Assembly (NCBI RefSeq): GCF_002091755.1
Contig: NZ_BDAI01000006.1
Location: forward strand, 186,001 to 250,000
Direction of reading: 5' to 3'
Length of the DNA: 64,000 bases
Source of the DNA: Pseudomonas nitroreducens NBRC 12694
GTDB lineage: Bacteria; Pseudomonadota; Gammaproteobacteria; Pseudomonadales; Pseudomonadaceae
In this document: piece by piece, positions 16,923 through 26,478 of the stretch
Position numbering within the stretch: position 1 is the stretch's first letter
Layout: each line of letters starts with the position of its first letter
Notes under the pieces: generated by a model
Seen by the model: the letters and a program-made list of their open reading frames with translations, nothing else
Database searches by the model: none
What the model was told of the DNA's origin: nothing
Position numbers and translations under genes: made by a program

Positions 16923-19900
16923 ATGGGCTTCACCGATCCCTTCATCCGTCGCCCCGTGCTGGCGACCGTGGTCAGCCTGCTGATCGTCCTGCTCGGCATG
17001 CAGGCCTTCAGCAAGCTGGTGATCCGCGAATACCCGCAGATGGAAAACGCGCTGATCACCGTCACCACCTTCTATGCCGGCGCCAACGCCGAAACCATCC
17101 AGGGCTACATCACCCAGCCGCTGCAACAGAGTCTCGCCAGCGCCGAAGGCATCGACTACATGACCTCGGTGAGCCGGCAGAATTACTCGGTGATCTCGAT
17201 CTACGCGCACATCGGCGCCAACACCGATCGCCTGGTCACCGAGCTGCTGTCGAAGATCGGCGAGGTGAAGACCCAGCTGCCGCCGGACGCCGAGGACCCG
17301 ATCCTCGACAAGGAAGCCGCCGACGCCTCGGCGCTGATGTACATCAGCTTCTTCAGCGAACAGATGAACAACCCGCAGATCACCGACTACCTGTCGCGGG
17401 TGATCCAGCCCAAGCTCGCCACTCTGCCGGGCATCTCCGAAGCCGAGATCCTCGGCAACCAGGTGTTCGCCATGCGCCTGTGGCTGGACCCGGTGAAGAT
17501 GGCCGCCTACGGCATCACCGCTGGCGACGTGGCCAGCGCAGTGCGCGAGTACAACTTCCTTTCCGCCGCCGGCGAGGTGAAGGGCGAGCTGGTGGTCACC
17601 TCGGTGAACGCCACCACCGACCTGAAATCCCCGGAAGCCTTCGCCGCCATTCCGCTGAAGACCGCTGGCGACCGCCGCGTGCTGATGGGTGACGTGGCGC
17701 GCATCGAACTGGGTGCGGCGAGCTACGACGCGGTCAGCTCGTTCAACGGCATCCCCTCGGTGTACATCGGCATCAAGGGCACGCCCAGCTCCAACCCGCT
17801 GGACGTGATCAAGGAAGTCCGCGCGAAGATGCCGGAGCTGGAAGAACAGCTGCCGCCCGGCCTGAAAGTCTCTATCGCCTACGACGCCACGCGCTTCATC
17901 CAGGCATCCATCGACGAAGTGGTGAAGACCCTGGCCGAGGCGATCCTGATCGTCATCGTCGTGGTCTTCCTGTTCCTCGGCGCGTTCCGCTCGGTGATCA
18001 TCCCGGTGGTGACCATCCCACTGTCGATGATCGGCGTGCTGTTCTTCATGCAGATGATGGGCTACTCGATCAACCTGCTGACGCTGCTGGCGATGGTGCT
18101 CGCCATCGGCCTGGTGGTGGACGACGCCATCGTCGTGGTGGAGAACATCCACCGCCACATCGAGGAGGGCAAGTCGCCGCTCCAGGGCGCCATCGAGGGC
18201 GCGCGGGAAATCGCCGTGCCGGTGGTGACCATGACCATCACCCTGGCCGCCGTGTATGCGCCCATCGGCTTCCTCAGCGGCCTGACCGGCGCGCTGTTCA
18301 AGGAGTTCGCCTTCACCCTCGCCGGTGCGGTAATCATCTCCGGCATCGTCGCCCTGACGCTGTCGCCGATGATGTGCTCGCGCCTGCTGCGCCACGACGA
18401 AAACCCCAGCGGCCTGGCGCATCGCCTGGACCTGATCTTCGAGGGTCTCAAGCAGCGTTATCAGCGCGCCCTGCATGGCACGCTGAACAGCCGTCCGGTG
18501 GTAATCGTCTTCGCCCTGCTGGTGCTGGCGATCATCCCGCTGCTGTTGATGTTCACCCACAAGGAACTGGCGCCGGAGGAAGACCAGGGCATCGTCTTCA
18601 TCATGGCCAACGCACCGCAGACGGCGAACCTGGATTACCTGTCGAAGTACACCGCCGAGTTCGAGGGTATCTTCCGCAAGTTCCCCGAGTACTATTCGGC
18701 GTTCCAGATCAACGGCTACAACGGCGTGCAGACCGGCATCGGCGGCATGCTGCTCAAGCCCTGGGACGAGCGCGACCGCAGCCAGATGGAGCTGCTGCAC
18801 GCGGTACAGGAAGAGCTGAACAAGATTCCCGGCCTGCAGATCTTCGGCTTCAACCTGCCGTCGCTGCCGGGTACCGGCGAAGGCCTGCCGTTCCAGTTCG
18901 TGATCAACACCGCCAGCGACTACCAGTCGCTGCTTCAGGTGGCCGAGCGGGTGAAGAAGCGCGCCGAGGAATCAGGCAAGTTCGCCTTCCTCGACCTCGA
19001 CCTGGCCTTCGACAAGCCCGAACTGGTGGTCGACATCGACCGCGCCAAGGCGGCGCAGATGGGCGTCAGCATGCAGGACCTGGGCGTGTCCCTCGGCGCG
19101 CTGCTGGGTGAAGGCGAGATCAACCGCTTCACCATCGACGGGCGCAGCTACAAGGTGATCGCCCAGGTCGAGCGCGCCTACCGCGACAACCCGAGCTGGC
19201 TGAACAACTACTACGTGAAGAGCCAGAGCGGCCAGCTGATCTCGCTGTCCACCCTGGTGACCTTCCACGAGCGCGCCCGCCCGCGCCAGCTCAACCAGTT
19301 CCAGCAATTGAACTCGGCAATCATCTCCGGCGTGCCCATGGTCAGCATGGGCGAGGCCATCGAGACGGTGCGCGGTTTCGCCGAAGAGGAATCGCCGCGC
19401 GGCTTCTCCTTCGACTACGCAGGCGCCTCGCGGCAGTTCGTGCAGGAAGGCAGCGCGCTGATGATCACCTTCGCCCTGGCATTGGCAGTGATCTTCCTGG
19501 TGCTGGCGGCACAGTTCGAGAGCTTCCGCGACCCATTGGTGATCATGGTCACCGTGCCGTTGTCGATCTGTGGCGCGCTGATCCCGCTGTTCCTCGGCCT
19601 GTCGAGCCTGAACATCTACACCCAGGTCGGCCTGGTGACGCTGATCGGCCTGATCAGCAAGCACGGCATCCTCATCGTCGAGTTCGCCAACCAGCTGCGC
19701 CATGAGCGTGGCCTGTCGGTGCGCGAGGCGGTCGAGGAAGCCGCGGCGATCCGCCTGCGCCCGGTACTGATGACCACCGCGGCGATGGTGCTGGGCGTGA
19801 CCCCGCTGCTGTTCGCCAGCGGCGCCGGCGCGGTCAGCCGCTTCGACATCGGCGTGGTGATCGCCACGGGCATGAGCGTCGGTACGCTGTTCACCCTGTT

Positions 19901-19982
19901 CGTCCTGCCCTGCGTGTACACGCTGCTGGCCAAGCCGGACAAGAAGCCTGCTGAAGCCGGCACGCCAGCCACGGCGCACTGA
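16923..19982 (+). CDS. mexW: RND multidrug efflux transporter MexW
   Basis: 1019 residues, the normal HAE-1 length. Twelve membrane segments flank two large periplasmic loops. The N-terminus MGFTDPFIRRPVLATVVSLL is typical, and the proton-relay Asp pair is in LVVDDAIVVVENIHRHIEEG (near 400). It pumps drugs such as fluoroquinolones, tetracycline and chloramphenicol in P. aeruginosa, using the proton gradient. It lies 86 bases after mexV and is followed by a terminator, so the operon is mexVW. Confidence 0.9.
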   Translation: MGFTDPFIRRPVLATVVSLLIVLLGMQAFSKLVIREYPQMENALITVTTFYAGANAETIQGYITQPLQQSLASAEGIDYMTSVSRQNYSVISIYAHIGANTDRLVTELLSKIGEVKTQLPPDAEDPILDKEAADASALMYISFFSEQMNNPQITDYLSRVIQPKLATLPGISEAEILGNQVFAMRLWLDPVKMAAYGITAGDVASAVREYNFLSAAGEVKGELVVTSVNATTDLKSPEAFAAIPLKTAGDRRVLMGDVARIELGAASYDAVSSFNGIPSVYIGIKGTPSSNPLDVIKEVRAKMPELEEQLPPGLKVSIAYDATRFIQASIDEVVKTLAEAILIVIVVVFLFLGAFRSVIIPVVTIPLSMIGVLFFMQMMGYSINLLTLLAMVLAIGLVVDDAIVVVENIHRHIEEGKSPLQGAIEGAREIAVPVVTMTITLAAVYAPIGFLSGLTGALFKEFAFTLAGAVIISGIVALTLSPMMCSRLLRHDENPSGLAHRLDLIFEGLKQRYQRALHGTLNSRPVVIVFALLVLAIIPLLLMFTHKELAPEEDQGIVFIMANAPQTANLDYLSKYTAEFEGIFRKFPEYYSAFQINGYNGVQTGIGGMLLKPWDERDRSQMELLHAVQEELNKIPGLQIFGFNLPSLPGTGEGLPFQFVINTASDYQSLLQVAERVKKRAEESGKFAFLDLDLAFDKPELVVDIDRAKAAQMGVSMQDLGVSLGALLGEGEINRFTIDGRSYKVIAQVERAYRDNPSWLNNYYVKSQSGQLISLSTLVTFHERARPRQLNQFQQLNSAIISGVPMVSMGEAIETVRGFAEEESPRGFSFDYAGASRQFVQEGSALMITFALALAVIFLVLAAQFESFRDPLVIMVTVPLSICGALIPLFLGLSSLNIYTQVGLVTLIGLISKHGILIVEFANQLRHERGLSVREAVEEAAAIRLRPVLMTTAAMVLGVTPLLFASGAGAVSRFDIGVVIATGMSVGTLFTLFVLPCVYTLLAKPDKKPAEAGTPATAH

Positions 19983-19984
19983 AT

Positions 19985-20016
19985 GAAAAAGCCCCGCATC
20001 CGCGGGGCTTTTTTCT
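19985..20016 (+). terminator. Terminator of mexVW
   Basis: AAAAAGCCCCGC and GCGGGGCTTTTTT form a strong stem ending in a T-run, 3 bases after the mexW stop. Confidence 0.92.
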
Positions 20017-20042
20017 CTGTTTGATCCGCGCGCCTGGCCCTT

Positions 20043-20119
20043 GTAGGAGCGAGCTTGCTCGCGAACCGCCTGATGCCAATGTCCCTGGCGAAACCGCGTT
20101 CGCGAGCAAGCTCGCTCCT
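20043..20119. repeat. Inverted pair of Pseudomonas REP elements
   Basis: TAGGAGCGAGCTTGCTCGCG near the left end is repeated in inverse orientation (CGCGAGCAAGCTCGCTCCTA) near the right end, around a central spacer. This is the usual doublet of REP sequences, each itself a small hairpin. A related copy lies at 22902-22967. Confidence 0.85.
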
Positions 20120-20142
20120 AGAGTTCCTGCACATCCGGGACT

Positions 20143-21258
20143 TCACTGTTTCGGAATTGAAAACGCCACCAGCCGATACCCGTCGGCGGTGCGGATGAAA
20201 TCGAAACTCGCATGCTTGGCCGGCTCGAATGAGCCCTGCTCCCAGTGCTCCATGGCAGAGACCTTGGGCGTCGTCCACTGGGCGAAATCGCCGCAGTTGT
20301 CGAAGTACTGCGGGTCGCTCTCGGGGTCGAACGGCCAGCCCATGTCGTCCTGGCGCACGCCATAGCCACCTGACGCACGCAGGGTTTCCAGGCGCTTGCG
20401 CAGCTCGGCCACGTGTTGGCGCAAAACATCGTCCACCGGAGCGGCCTGCCAGTCATCCAGCGATTCGCTGCCCTGACCGTGCCAGACTCGCGAGTAGCTG
20501 TGCGCCTTCAGCGAATCATCATCGAGCTGTGCGAGAAAAACGTCCCTGAACCAGAGAGCGAAGTCCTTCTCGATGTCGACGAAGCTGATGTAACGACCGT
20601 CGACTCCCTGGAAGGAGACGCGGCGCGGGTCGTTGGAGGGTTGTTCGCTCACCTGCTGCGAGAACCAGTCCAGCGCGCCAGCACGGGTGCTGTCGAAGTT
20701 CGACACCAGCGCCTTGCCATGGCGGTCGAGCAGCAACTCGGTGCCGCCCTTCCAACCTCGGTGTTCACAATGCTCCAGGCTGATACCCGGATCGGCGCAG
20801 GTTCGGCTAGCCCCCGTCAGCGCCACGACCATGCCGTTACGCATGGCACTGGCGTCGCTCAGCTCGGCCGGGATCAGTACCCGGCCATGGCCATTGAGGA
20901 ACCCCACCTTGTCACGCTGGCGATCGCGGAAGCGGATGCTGTTCTCACTCTCGCAGACCGGCGCGTTGTCGAAGAAGTAGACCGCATCCGGCGCCACCCG
21001 ACGACCATCGCGCAGCAGGTGGTAGGTGCGGTAACCGTCGGCGGTTTCCTCGCCGGCGGCGATGATGTGCTCGAAACGCCGCGCCATCGTGAACATCGGG
21101 CTGAGCCTGGGCCGGACCTGGACCGTGCCCTGCGCATCCTTGAAGCCGATGAGGTCGTTCTGCGTGAACGCCACCCAAGGCTCGTTCGCTCCTGCCGGAG
21201 CGCACAGCGCCAGTGCCCCCAGGACAAGCAGCCCTGCACGAATGCCCTTTCCTTCCAT
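20143..21258 (-). CDS. Secreted WG-repeat-like protein, function unknown
   Basis: 371 residues from the ATG with GGGGAG upstream; the frame is open to 21327 but the earlier part is not signal-like. The signal peptide MEGKGIRAGLLVLGALALCA ends about residue 25 (APAGA). The mature protein has repeats of the type GFKDAQGTVQVRPRLSPMF and GFLNGHGRVLIPAEL, resembling WG repeats, and several Cys residues. The rest is not recognised. It probably acts in the periplasm. Its neighbours are unrelated transport genes, and the locus lies between REP elements. Confidence 0.7.
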   Translation of the reverse strand: MEGKGIRAGLLVLGALALCAPAGANEPWVAFTQNDLIGFKDAQGTVQVRPRLSPMFTMARRFEHIIAAGEETADGYRTYHLLRDGRRVAPDAVYFFDNAPVCESENSIRFRDRQRDKVGFLNGHGRVLIPAELSDASAMRNGMVVALTGASRTCADPGISLEHCEHRGWKGGTELLLDRHGKALVSNFDSTRAGALDWFSQQVSEQPSNDPRRVSFQGVDGRYISFVDIEKDFALWFRDVFLAQLDDDSLKAHSYSRVWHGQGSESLDDWQAAPVDDVLRQHVAELRKRLETLRASGGYGVRQDDMGWPFDPESDPQYFDNCGDFAQWTTPKVSAMEHWEQGSFEPAKHASFDFIRTADGYRLVAFSIPKQ

Positions 21259-21314
21259 GCTGGAAATCTCCCCTCGAACCCATGTTCCGTCGCATTGTGC
21301 CACGCACAAAGAAA

Positions 21315-21341
21315 AGCCCCCGCGCATCGCTGCGCGGGGGC
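21315..21341 (-). terminator. Terminator of the MFS transporter gene
   Basis: AGCCCCCGCGCA and TGCGCGGGGGCT form a long stem. On the minus strand it is followed by TTTTC, 20 bases after the MFS gene. Confidence 0.8.
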
Positions 21342-21361
21342 TCGGTGCCGAACTGGCAGTA

Positions 21362-22726
21362 TCAGGCCGGCTGGCGTTGCATCGCGCCGCTGCCGCTGTC
21401 GCCCTTCAGGCTCCAGCTCTTGAGGTGCTCGAGGCTGGCCCGGTATGGCTTCAGGCCGTTGGCCAGGAACAGCGCGCCCGCCAGCAGGGCCACGGCGCTG
21501 ACGATCAACAGCGAATAACGCAGCGCCATGTCGTCGGCGAACACGTAGTCGGTGACCAGGGCGATGGCGGTGGGGCCTACGCCCAGGCCCAGCAGCGTGA
21601 CCACGAACAGGTAGATAGCCGAGGCCTGGCCGCGCATGGAGTTGGGCATGATTTCCTGGATCGCCGCCGGGGCGACGCCGAAGGGCATGCTGAGGAAGAA
21701 CACGATGGGCGCCATCATCGCGGCAGCCGCATTGGCACTGTCCAGCAGCGGGTAGACCAGGCTCAGCGGGATGGCCAGGATGGCGGCCAGCAGGCCCACG
21801 CGCATGTTGGCGTCGGTGCGCCCGCGCTTGGCCCAGTAGTCGGCCAGGCGGCCACCGCAGACGATGCCCAGGCAGCCGAACACGGCGACGATGCTGCCGT
21901 ACACCACGCCCACGTGGCCGGCGTCCCAGCCATAGGTGCGGACGAAGAAGGTCGGCACCCAGGCGCCGCTGCCGTAGCTGGCGAAGGAGATGCAGGCGAA
22001 GCCGAAGTTGTGGCAGATCACCGTCTTGCGGTTGGCGCGCAGGTAGGCGCCCACCTCGCTCATTGGCACCACCACGCCGGCCCCCACGCCACGACGGGTC
22101 GGCTCCTTGACTGCGAGCATCAGCAGGGTGAACAGCACGCCGGCCGCGCCGAGAATCAGGAAGATCAGCTGCCAGGGGCGCACTTCACCGAGGACCGGCA
22201 GGTGCACGTCGCCCTGGGCCGAGGCGAACTTGATCACCAGGCCGCCGAGTAGGAAGGCCAGGCCCGAGCCGAGGTAGATGCCCATGGAGTAGACGCTGAT
22301 GGCGGTGGCGCGGCGATTGGCCGGAAAGCTGTCGGCGATCAGCGAATAGGCTGCCGGCGACAATGCCGCCTCGCCCACGCCGACACCGACGCGGAACAGC
22401 AGGAAGTGCCAGTACTGCTTGGCCAGGCCGCAGGCGGCGGTCATGGCGCTCCAGATCAGCACGCCGACGGTGATCAGCCCGCGGCGGCTGCGGCTGTCCG
22501 CCATGCGCCCGAGGGGAATGCCGCACAGGGTGTAGAACAGCGCGAAGGACAGGCCCATCAGCAGGCTCATCTGCGTGTCGCTGATTTCCAGGTCGCGACG
22601 GATCGGGCCGACCAGCAGGTTGAGAATCTGTCGATCGATGAAGGAAAGCACATAGGCGACCATGAGGATCGCAACCGTGGACCAGGCCACGGCACTGGAG
22701 GGGTAGCCGTTATTGTTGTTGTTCAT
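21362..22726 (-). CDS. Major facilitator superfamily transporter (spinster-like)
   Basis: 454 residues with twelve predicted membrane segments. The start is the ATG with AGGAG 7 bases upstream; the longer frame to 22798 is Ser/Pro-rich and unlikely. MFS motifs are LSFIDRQILNLLVGPIRRDL in the first segment and the A-loop GRMADSRSRRGLI. The pattern FIDRQ...GPI with GVGEAALSPAAYSLIAD is that of the spinster/hexuronate-like MFS proteins. Substrate unknown. The gene stands alone with its own terminator. Confidence 0.85.
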   Translation of the reverse strand: MNNNNNGYPSSAVAWSTVAILMVAYVLSFIDRQILNLLVGPIRRDLEISDTQMSLLMGLSFALFYTLCGIPLGRMADSRSRRGLITVGVLIWSAMTAACGLAKQYWHFLLFRVGVGVGEAALSPAAYSLIADSFPANRRATAISVYSMGIYLGSGLAFLLGGLVIKFASAQGDVHLPVLGEVRPWQLIFLILGAAGVLFTLLMLAVKEPTRRGVGAGVVVPMSEVGAYLRANRKTVICHNFGFACISFASYGSGAWVPTFFVRTYGWDAGHVGVVYGSIVAVFGCLGIVCGGRLADYWAKRGRTDANMRVGLLAAILAIPLSLVYPLLDSANAAAAMMAPIVFFLSMPFGVAPAAIQEIMPNSMRGQASAIYLFVVTLLGLGVGPTAIALVTDYVFADDMALRYSLLIVSAVALLAGALFLANGLKPYRASLEHLKSWSLKGDSGSGAMQRQPA

Positions 22727-22901
22727 GCCGGGCTCCTGATACGCCGCCAATCGCGGCGAAGGCGAAGGGGAGACCCGCAGAGTAGGCATTGCGAACACAC
22801 AGCGCGCGCACTATCAGGTCTCTGAATGCGTGCGTCGGCCGTTGGCTGATGAATGGGTGGTCAGAGGCTGAACGAAGGGTCTTGCTGAAGGACCGCCGTG
22901 T

Positions 22902-22967
22902 AGGAGCGAGCGTGCTCGCGAACCGGCCCCGTCGCGGAGTCCGTTGGCGATCAAGCTCGCTTCTACG
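22902..22967. repeat. REP element pair between the MFS gene and hemH
   Basis: TAGGAGCGAGCGTGCTCGCG at the left end and GATCAAGCTCGCTTCTACG at the right end form a doublet related to that at 20043-20119. The right arm has diverged. Confidence 0.75.
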
Positions 22968-22991
22968 AAGATCAGGCAAGTGCCGGAGATA

Positions 22992-23036
22992 CCCTCACCC
23001 TGACCCTCTCCCAAAGGGAGAGGGTCAGGGTGAGGG
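22992..23036. repeat. Perfect 21-bp inverted repeat with AAA loop
   Basis: The left arm 22992-23012 and the right arm 23016-23036 are exact complements, with CCCTCACCC at the outer end and CTCTCCC at the loop. Each arm holds repeated CCCT(C/G)A blocks. No T-run follows, so it is better described as an intergenic repeat than as a terminator, though it lies 22 bases beyond the hemH stop and could end hemH transcripts. Confidence 0.75.
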
Positions 23037-23058
23037 GAAGCCAGAGCGCCAAAGTCGA

Positions 23059-24081
23059 TCAGATCGCGGCAGGCGTCCGCTCACACAGCTTGGCCAGCGC
23101 GCGCGCCCACAACTCCTGGTCATTCAGGCAAGGCACCAGCACCAGCTCCTCGCCACCTGCCGCGCGGAACTGCTCGTTGCCGCGCTGGCCGATTTCTTCC
23201 AGCGTCTCGATGCAATCGGCGACGAAGGCCGGGCACATCACCAGCAGCCGTTTCACGCCCTGCTTGCCGAGTTTGTCCAGCTGTGCCTCGGTATAGGGCT
23301 CGATCCACTTGTTGCGTCCCAGACGCGACTGGAAGGACACCGACCAGCGCCCGTCCTCCAGCCCGGCACCCGCGGCGAAGTCTTCGGCCGTGCGCAGGCA
23401 TTGGCTGCGGTAACAGACAGCCATGACATCCTCGTGCACGCCCCGGCTGGAGCTGGCGGTGAGGTCGTGGCTCTTGTCCTTCACCAGCTTGCGGATGTGA
23501 GACTCGGGCAAGCCATGGAAGCTCAGCAACAGATGATCGTAGGGCTGCTCCAGATAGGGCTTCACGCTATCCACCAGCGCCTGGCGGTACTCGGGCTCCG
23601 CGTAGAACGGCGGCAGCACCTTCAGCTCCAGCTTGAGGCCATGCTCGCGCATTACACGGCGGGCTTCCTCGATGGCGGTGGTGGTGGTGCTGTCGGCGAA
23701 CTGCGGGTAGAGCGGCGCGAAGGTCACCTGGGTGATGCCCTGCTGGCTCAGGCGCAGCAGCGCCCCCTCGATGGACGGCTCGCCGTAGCGCATGCCCAGC
23801 TCCACCGGGCCATGCGACCAGAACGGCCGGACGGCCTCCTGCAGGCGGCGGCTCAGCACGACCAGCGGCGAGCCGTCGTCCCACCAGATCGATGCATAGG
23901 CATGGGCGGACTCCTCCGGGCGCTTGCGCAGCACCAGCGAAACCAGCAGCCGGCGAATCGGCCAGGGCAGATCGATCACGTAGGGGTCCATGAGGAATTG
24001 ATCGAGGTAGCGGCGCACGTCCTCGACCCGGGTGGAAGCCGGCGATCCCAGGTTGACCAGCAGGAGGGCGTTTTGGGTCAT
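23059..24081 (-). CDS. hemH: Ferrochelatase
   Basis: 340 residues. The enzyme inserts Fe(II) into protoporphyrin IX, the last step of haem synthesis. The N-terminus LLVNLGSPASTRVEDVRRYL and the catalytic-His segment LLLSFHGLPESH are clear, as are the C-terminal Glu-rich blocks near SFQSRLGRNKWIEPYTEAQL and CPAFVADCIETLEEI. It is followed in the same direction by no gene; upstream, the TIGR01777 gene at 24205 lies in the same direction, as in P. aeruginosa. Confidence 0.95.
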   Translation of the reverse strand: MTQNALLLVNLGSPASTRVEDVRRYLDQFLMDPYVIDLPWPIRRLLVSLVLRKRPEESAHAYASIWWDDGSPLVVLSRRLQEAVRPFWSHGPVELGMRYGEPSIEGALLRLSQQGITQVTFAPLYPQFADSTTTTAIEEARRVMREHGLKLELKVLPPFYAEPEYRQALVDSVKPYLEQPYDHLLLSFHGLPESHIRKLVKDKSHDLTASSSRGVHEDVMAVCYRSQCLRTAEDFAAGAGLEDGRWSVSFQSRLGRNKWIEPYTEAQLDKLGKQGVKRLLVMCPAFVADCIETLEEIGQRGNEQFRAAGGEELVLVPCLNDQELWARALAKLCERTPAAI

Positions 24082-24204
24082 GCAGTGTCCTTAAACCGGT
24101 GCGGTAGGCGGTCATCGTGCGGGCTGCGCAGTTTACACGCAGCTCGCTCCATCAAGAGGCCCCGAGGCTGTCACCGATGTCGCAGGGCCTCGGCAGGCCG
24201 GGGT

Positions 24205-25110
24205 TCAGCGGGCCTCGCGAAGCACGTCGGCCAGGGCCTCCTTCAGCTCCGGGAAACGAAACTCGAAGCCGGCGTCCAGCAGGCGTCGCGGCACGATGCG
24301 CTGGCCGCCCAGCAGCAGGGTCGACATCTCGCCCAGCAGCAGGCGCAGGGCGAAACCCGGCATGGGCATCAGCGTCGGCCGGTGCAGTGCCTGGCCCAGC
24401 TCCTGGGTGAAGTCACGGTTGCGCACCGGCTGCGGCGCGCAAGCATTATAGGGACCCTCGGCATCGGCCTTGCGCAAAAGAAAATCGATCAGGGCGATCT
24501 GGTCCTCTATATGGATCCAGGACATCCACTGGCGACCGTCCCCCAATCGCCCGCCCGCGCCCAGGCGGAACGGCGGCAACAGGCGCTTGAGGAAGCCACC
24601 TTCGGGCGCCAGCACCAACCCGGTACGCACCAGGACCACACGGATGCCCAGTGCCTCGGCCTCGCGGGCGATCTGCTCCCAGGCCAGGCACAGCTCGCTG
24701 GCGAAGTCTTCGCCGGCCGCTGCGCTGTTCTCTTCCAACGGGCGCTCACCCGCGTCGCCATACCAGCCGACCGCCGAGCCGTTGATCAGCACTGCCGGAC
24801 GCTGGCTGCGGCTTTCCAGCCAGGCCACCAGGCGCTCGGTCAGGCGCACCCGGCTGTCCCACAGCAAGGCCTTGCGCCGGGCACTCCACGGCTTGTCGGC
24901 AATCGGCTCGCCGGCCAGGTTGACCACTGCGTCCAGCGGCCCGTCGCCATAGCCTTCGAAGTCGGCGATGCCGCGCACCGTCTCGCCGCACAGCGACGGA
25001 ACGCGCTGCGGCTGGCGGCTGAGCACGGTGAGCTGGTGCCCCTTGGCGCTCCACTGGCGGCAGAGGCGGCGGCCGATCAGGCCGGTACCGCCGGTCAAGA
25101 GAATATGCAT
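24205..25110 (-). CDS. TIGR01777-family epimerase-like protein (YfcH type)
   Basis: 301 residues. The start is the ATG with AGGAG 7 bases upstream; the nine extra residues to 25137 are not needed. The N-terminal Rossmann motif is TGGTGLIGRRL (5-15). The NLAGEPIAD, INGSAVGWYGD and MSWIHIEDQ segments are signatures of the TIGR01777 family of extended SDR proteins. The substrate is unknown. It lies upstream of hemH on the same strand and back to back with the light-response cluster. Confidence 0.9.
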   Translation of the reverse strand: MHILLTGGTGLIGRRLCRQWSAKGHQLTVLSRQPQRVPSLCGETVRGIADFEGYGDGPLDAVVNLAGEPIADKPWSARRKALLWDSRVRLTERLVAWLESRSQRPAVLINGSAVGWYGDAGERPLEENSAAAGEDFASELCLAWEQIAREAEALGIRVVLVRTGLVLAPEGGFLKRLLPPFRLGAGGRLGDGRQWMSWIHIEDQIALIDFLLRKADAEGPYNACAPQPVRNRDFTQELGQALHRPTLMPMPGFALRLLLGEMSTLLLGGQRIVPRRLLDAGFEFRFPELKEALADVLREAR

Positions 25111-25313
25111 GGCGAACTCCTTGTTGCGTTGTTCCACCTTCCATCAGTCTGGACGAGAGGGAGGCGATTGCATTGACACTCCCTCTGCGGCGAGGTCTAC
25201 GCTGTAAGTGCCGGAACCCGAGCCGGGCTCATCTCTGAATGAACCGATGCGGCACCGAAGGTTCCGATGATCGGATTCCTATCGATGACGAGCGCAGGCA
25301 ACTGAAACACAAT

Positions 25314-25337
25314 TGTACAGATAGTTTCGTTTGTACA
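25314..25337. promoter_or_regulatory. LitR-type operator 1 (TGTACA-N12-TGTACA)
   Basis: TGTACA, 12 bases, TGTACA, 49 bases before the FAD-oxidoreductase start. The spacing is identical to that of the two sites at 26429 and 26479. This matches the motif described for the class II LitR of P. putida as I recall it (T(G/A)TACA-N12-TGTA(C/T)A). A LitR-like gene is encoded at 27498. Confidence 0.75.
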
Positions 25338-25385
25338 AGAGCATCCCGCTCGTTACGCTGAAAGACCCAGAATACGAGGCATGTC

Positions 25386-26369
25386 ATGAGCGCCCCCATT
25401 GCCATTATCGGCACCGGTATCGCCGGACTATCGGCGGCCCACGCCCTGCGTGACGCCGGACAGGACGTCCAGCTGTTCGACAAGGGCCACGGCAGCGGCG
25501 GCCGGATGGCCAGCAAGCGCAGCGAGGCCGGTGCACTGGACCTCGGCGCACAGTACTTCACCGCCCGCGACCGCCGCTTCCTCGACGCCATTCAGCAGTG
25601 GCGCGAGCATGGCTGGGTCGCCGAATGGGACCCAGCCCTCTACCAGTACCGCGACGGCGAGCTCAGCCCCTCTCCCGACGAGCAGCCACGCTGGGTCGGC
25701 ACCCCGCGCATGAGCGCGATTACTCGTGCACTGCTGCAGGACCAGGTCGTCACCTTCGCCTGCCGCATCACCGAGGTATACCGCGGCGAGGAGCACTGGC
25801 ACCTGCAGGACTCCGAGGGGCAGACGCACGGTCCGTTCAGCCGCGTGCTGGTCGCCACCCCTGCGCCACAGGCCGCCGCCCTCCTGGCCAGCGCGCCTAA
25901 GCTGGCCGCCGCCGCCGCGAGCATTCCCATGGAACCCACCTGGGCCGTTGCCCTGGCCTTCCGCGAACCGCTGGATACGCCGGTGCAAGGCTGCTTCGTC
26001 CACGAGGGCCCGCTGTCCTGGCTGGCCAGCAACCACTCCAAGCCGGGGCGCGACGAACAACTGGACACCTGGGTGCTGCACGCCGCCAGCGGCTGGAGCA
26101 AGCAGCACATCGACCTGCCCAAGGAAAGCGTGATCGAACACCTGCGCGGGGCCTTCGCCGAGTTGATCGGCTGCGCCGTGCACGCGCCCGACTTCGCACT
26201 CGCCCACCGCTGGCTCTACGCCCGGCCCATGGAAGCCCATCAGTTCGGCGCCCTGGCCGATGCTGACCTGGGCATCTACGCCTGCGGCGACTGGTGCCTT
26301 TCCGGTCGCGTCGAAGGCGCCTGGCTGAGCGGCCTGGAAGCCGCCCGCCGCCTGCTCGAACACCTCTGA
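25386..26369 (+). CDS. FAD-dependent NAD(P)/amine-oxidase-like protein (renalase-like)
   Basis: 327 residues. The N-terminal dinucleotide motif is GTGIAGLSAAHALRDAG (10-26), followed by GGRMASKRSEAGALDLGAQY, the second FAD contact. The C-terminal YACGDWCLSGRVEGAWLSG closes the FAD site. It resembles the renalase-type group of small flavin oxidases; the substrate is not known. An operator for the LitR-type regulator precedes it, so it probably belongs to the light-induced set together with the photolyase. Confidence 0.88.
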   Translation: MSAPIAIIGTGIAGLSAAHALRDAGQDVQLFDKGHGSGGRMASKRSEAGALDLGAQYFTARDRRFLDAIQQWREHGWVAEWDPALYQYRDGELSPSPDEQPRWVGTPRMSAITRALLQDQVVTFACRITEVYRGEEHWHLQDSEGQTHGPFSRVLVATPAPQAAALLASAPKLAAAAASIPMEPTWAVALAFREPLDTPVQGCFVHEGPLSWLASNHSKPGRDEQLDTWVLHAASGWSKQHIDLPKESVIEHLRGAFAELIGCAVHAPDFALAHRWLYARPMEAHQFGALADADLGIYACGDWCLSGRVEGAWLSGLEAARRLLEHL

Positions 26370-26428
26370 TCGCGCACGGCCCTCAGCTTCCGGAGAGGCC
26401 GTGAAGCCCCACGCTGGCGTCCCGCCCC

Positions 26429-26452
26429 TGTACAAAGCTTTGCACTTGTACA
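26429..26452. promoter_or_regulatory. LitR-type operator 2 (TGTACA-N12-TGTACA)
   Basis: TGTACA, 12 bases, TGTACA. It lies in the 150-base gap before the DUF523/DUF1722 gene, with a 26-base gap to operator 3. Confidence 0.75.
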
Positions 26453-26478
26453 GGCTTGCGTCTATCCTGGCCGATAGT

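Noticed and set aside
16392..18800. 802-residue open frame on the minus strand within mexVW
   Set aside because: His/Asp/Gln-rich antisense frame of GC-rich coding DNA; mexV and mexW are unambiguous on the plus strand.
22789..25176. 795-residue plus-strand frame across hemH and the TIGR01777 gene
   Set aside because: Antisense to two clear genes; begins in REP sequence.
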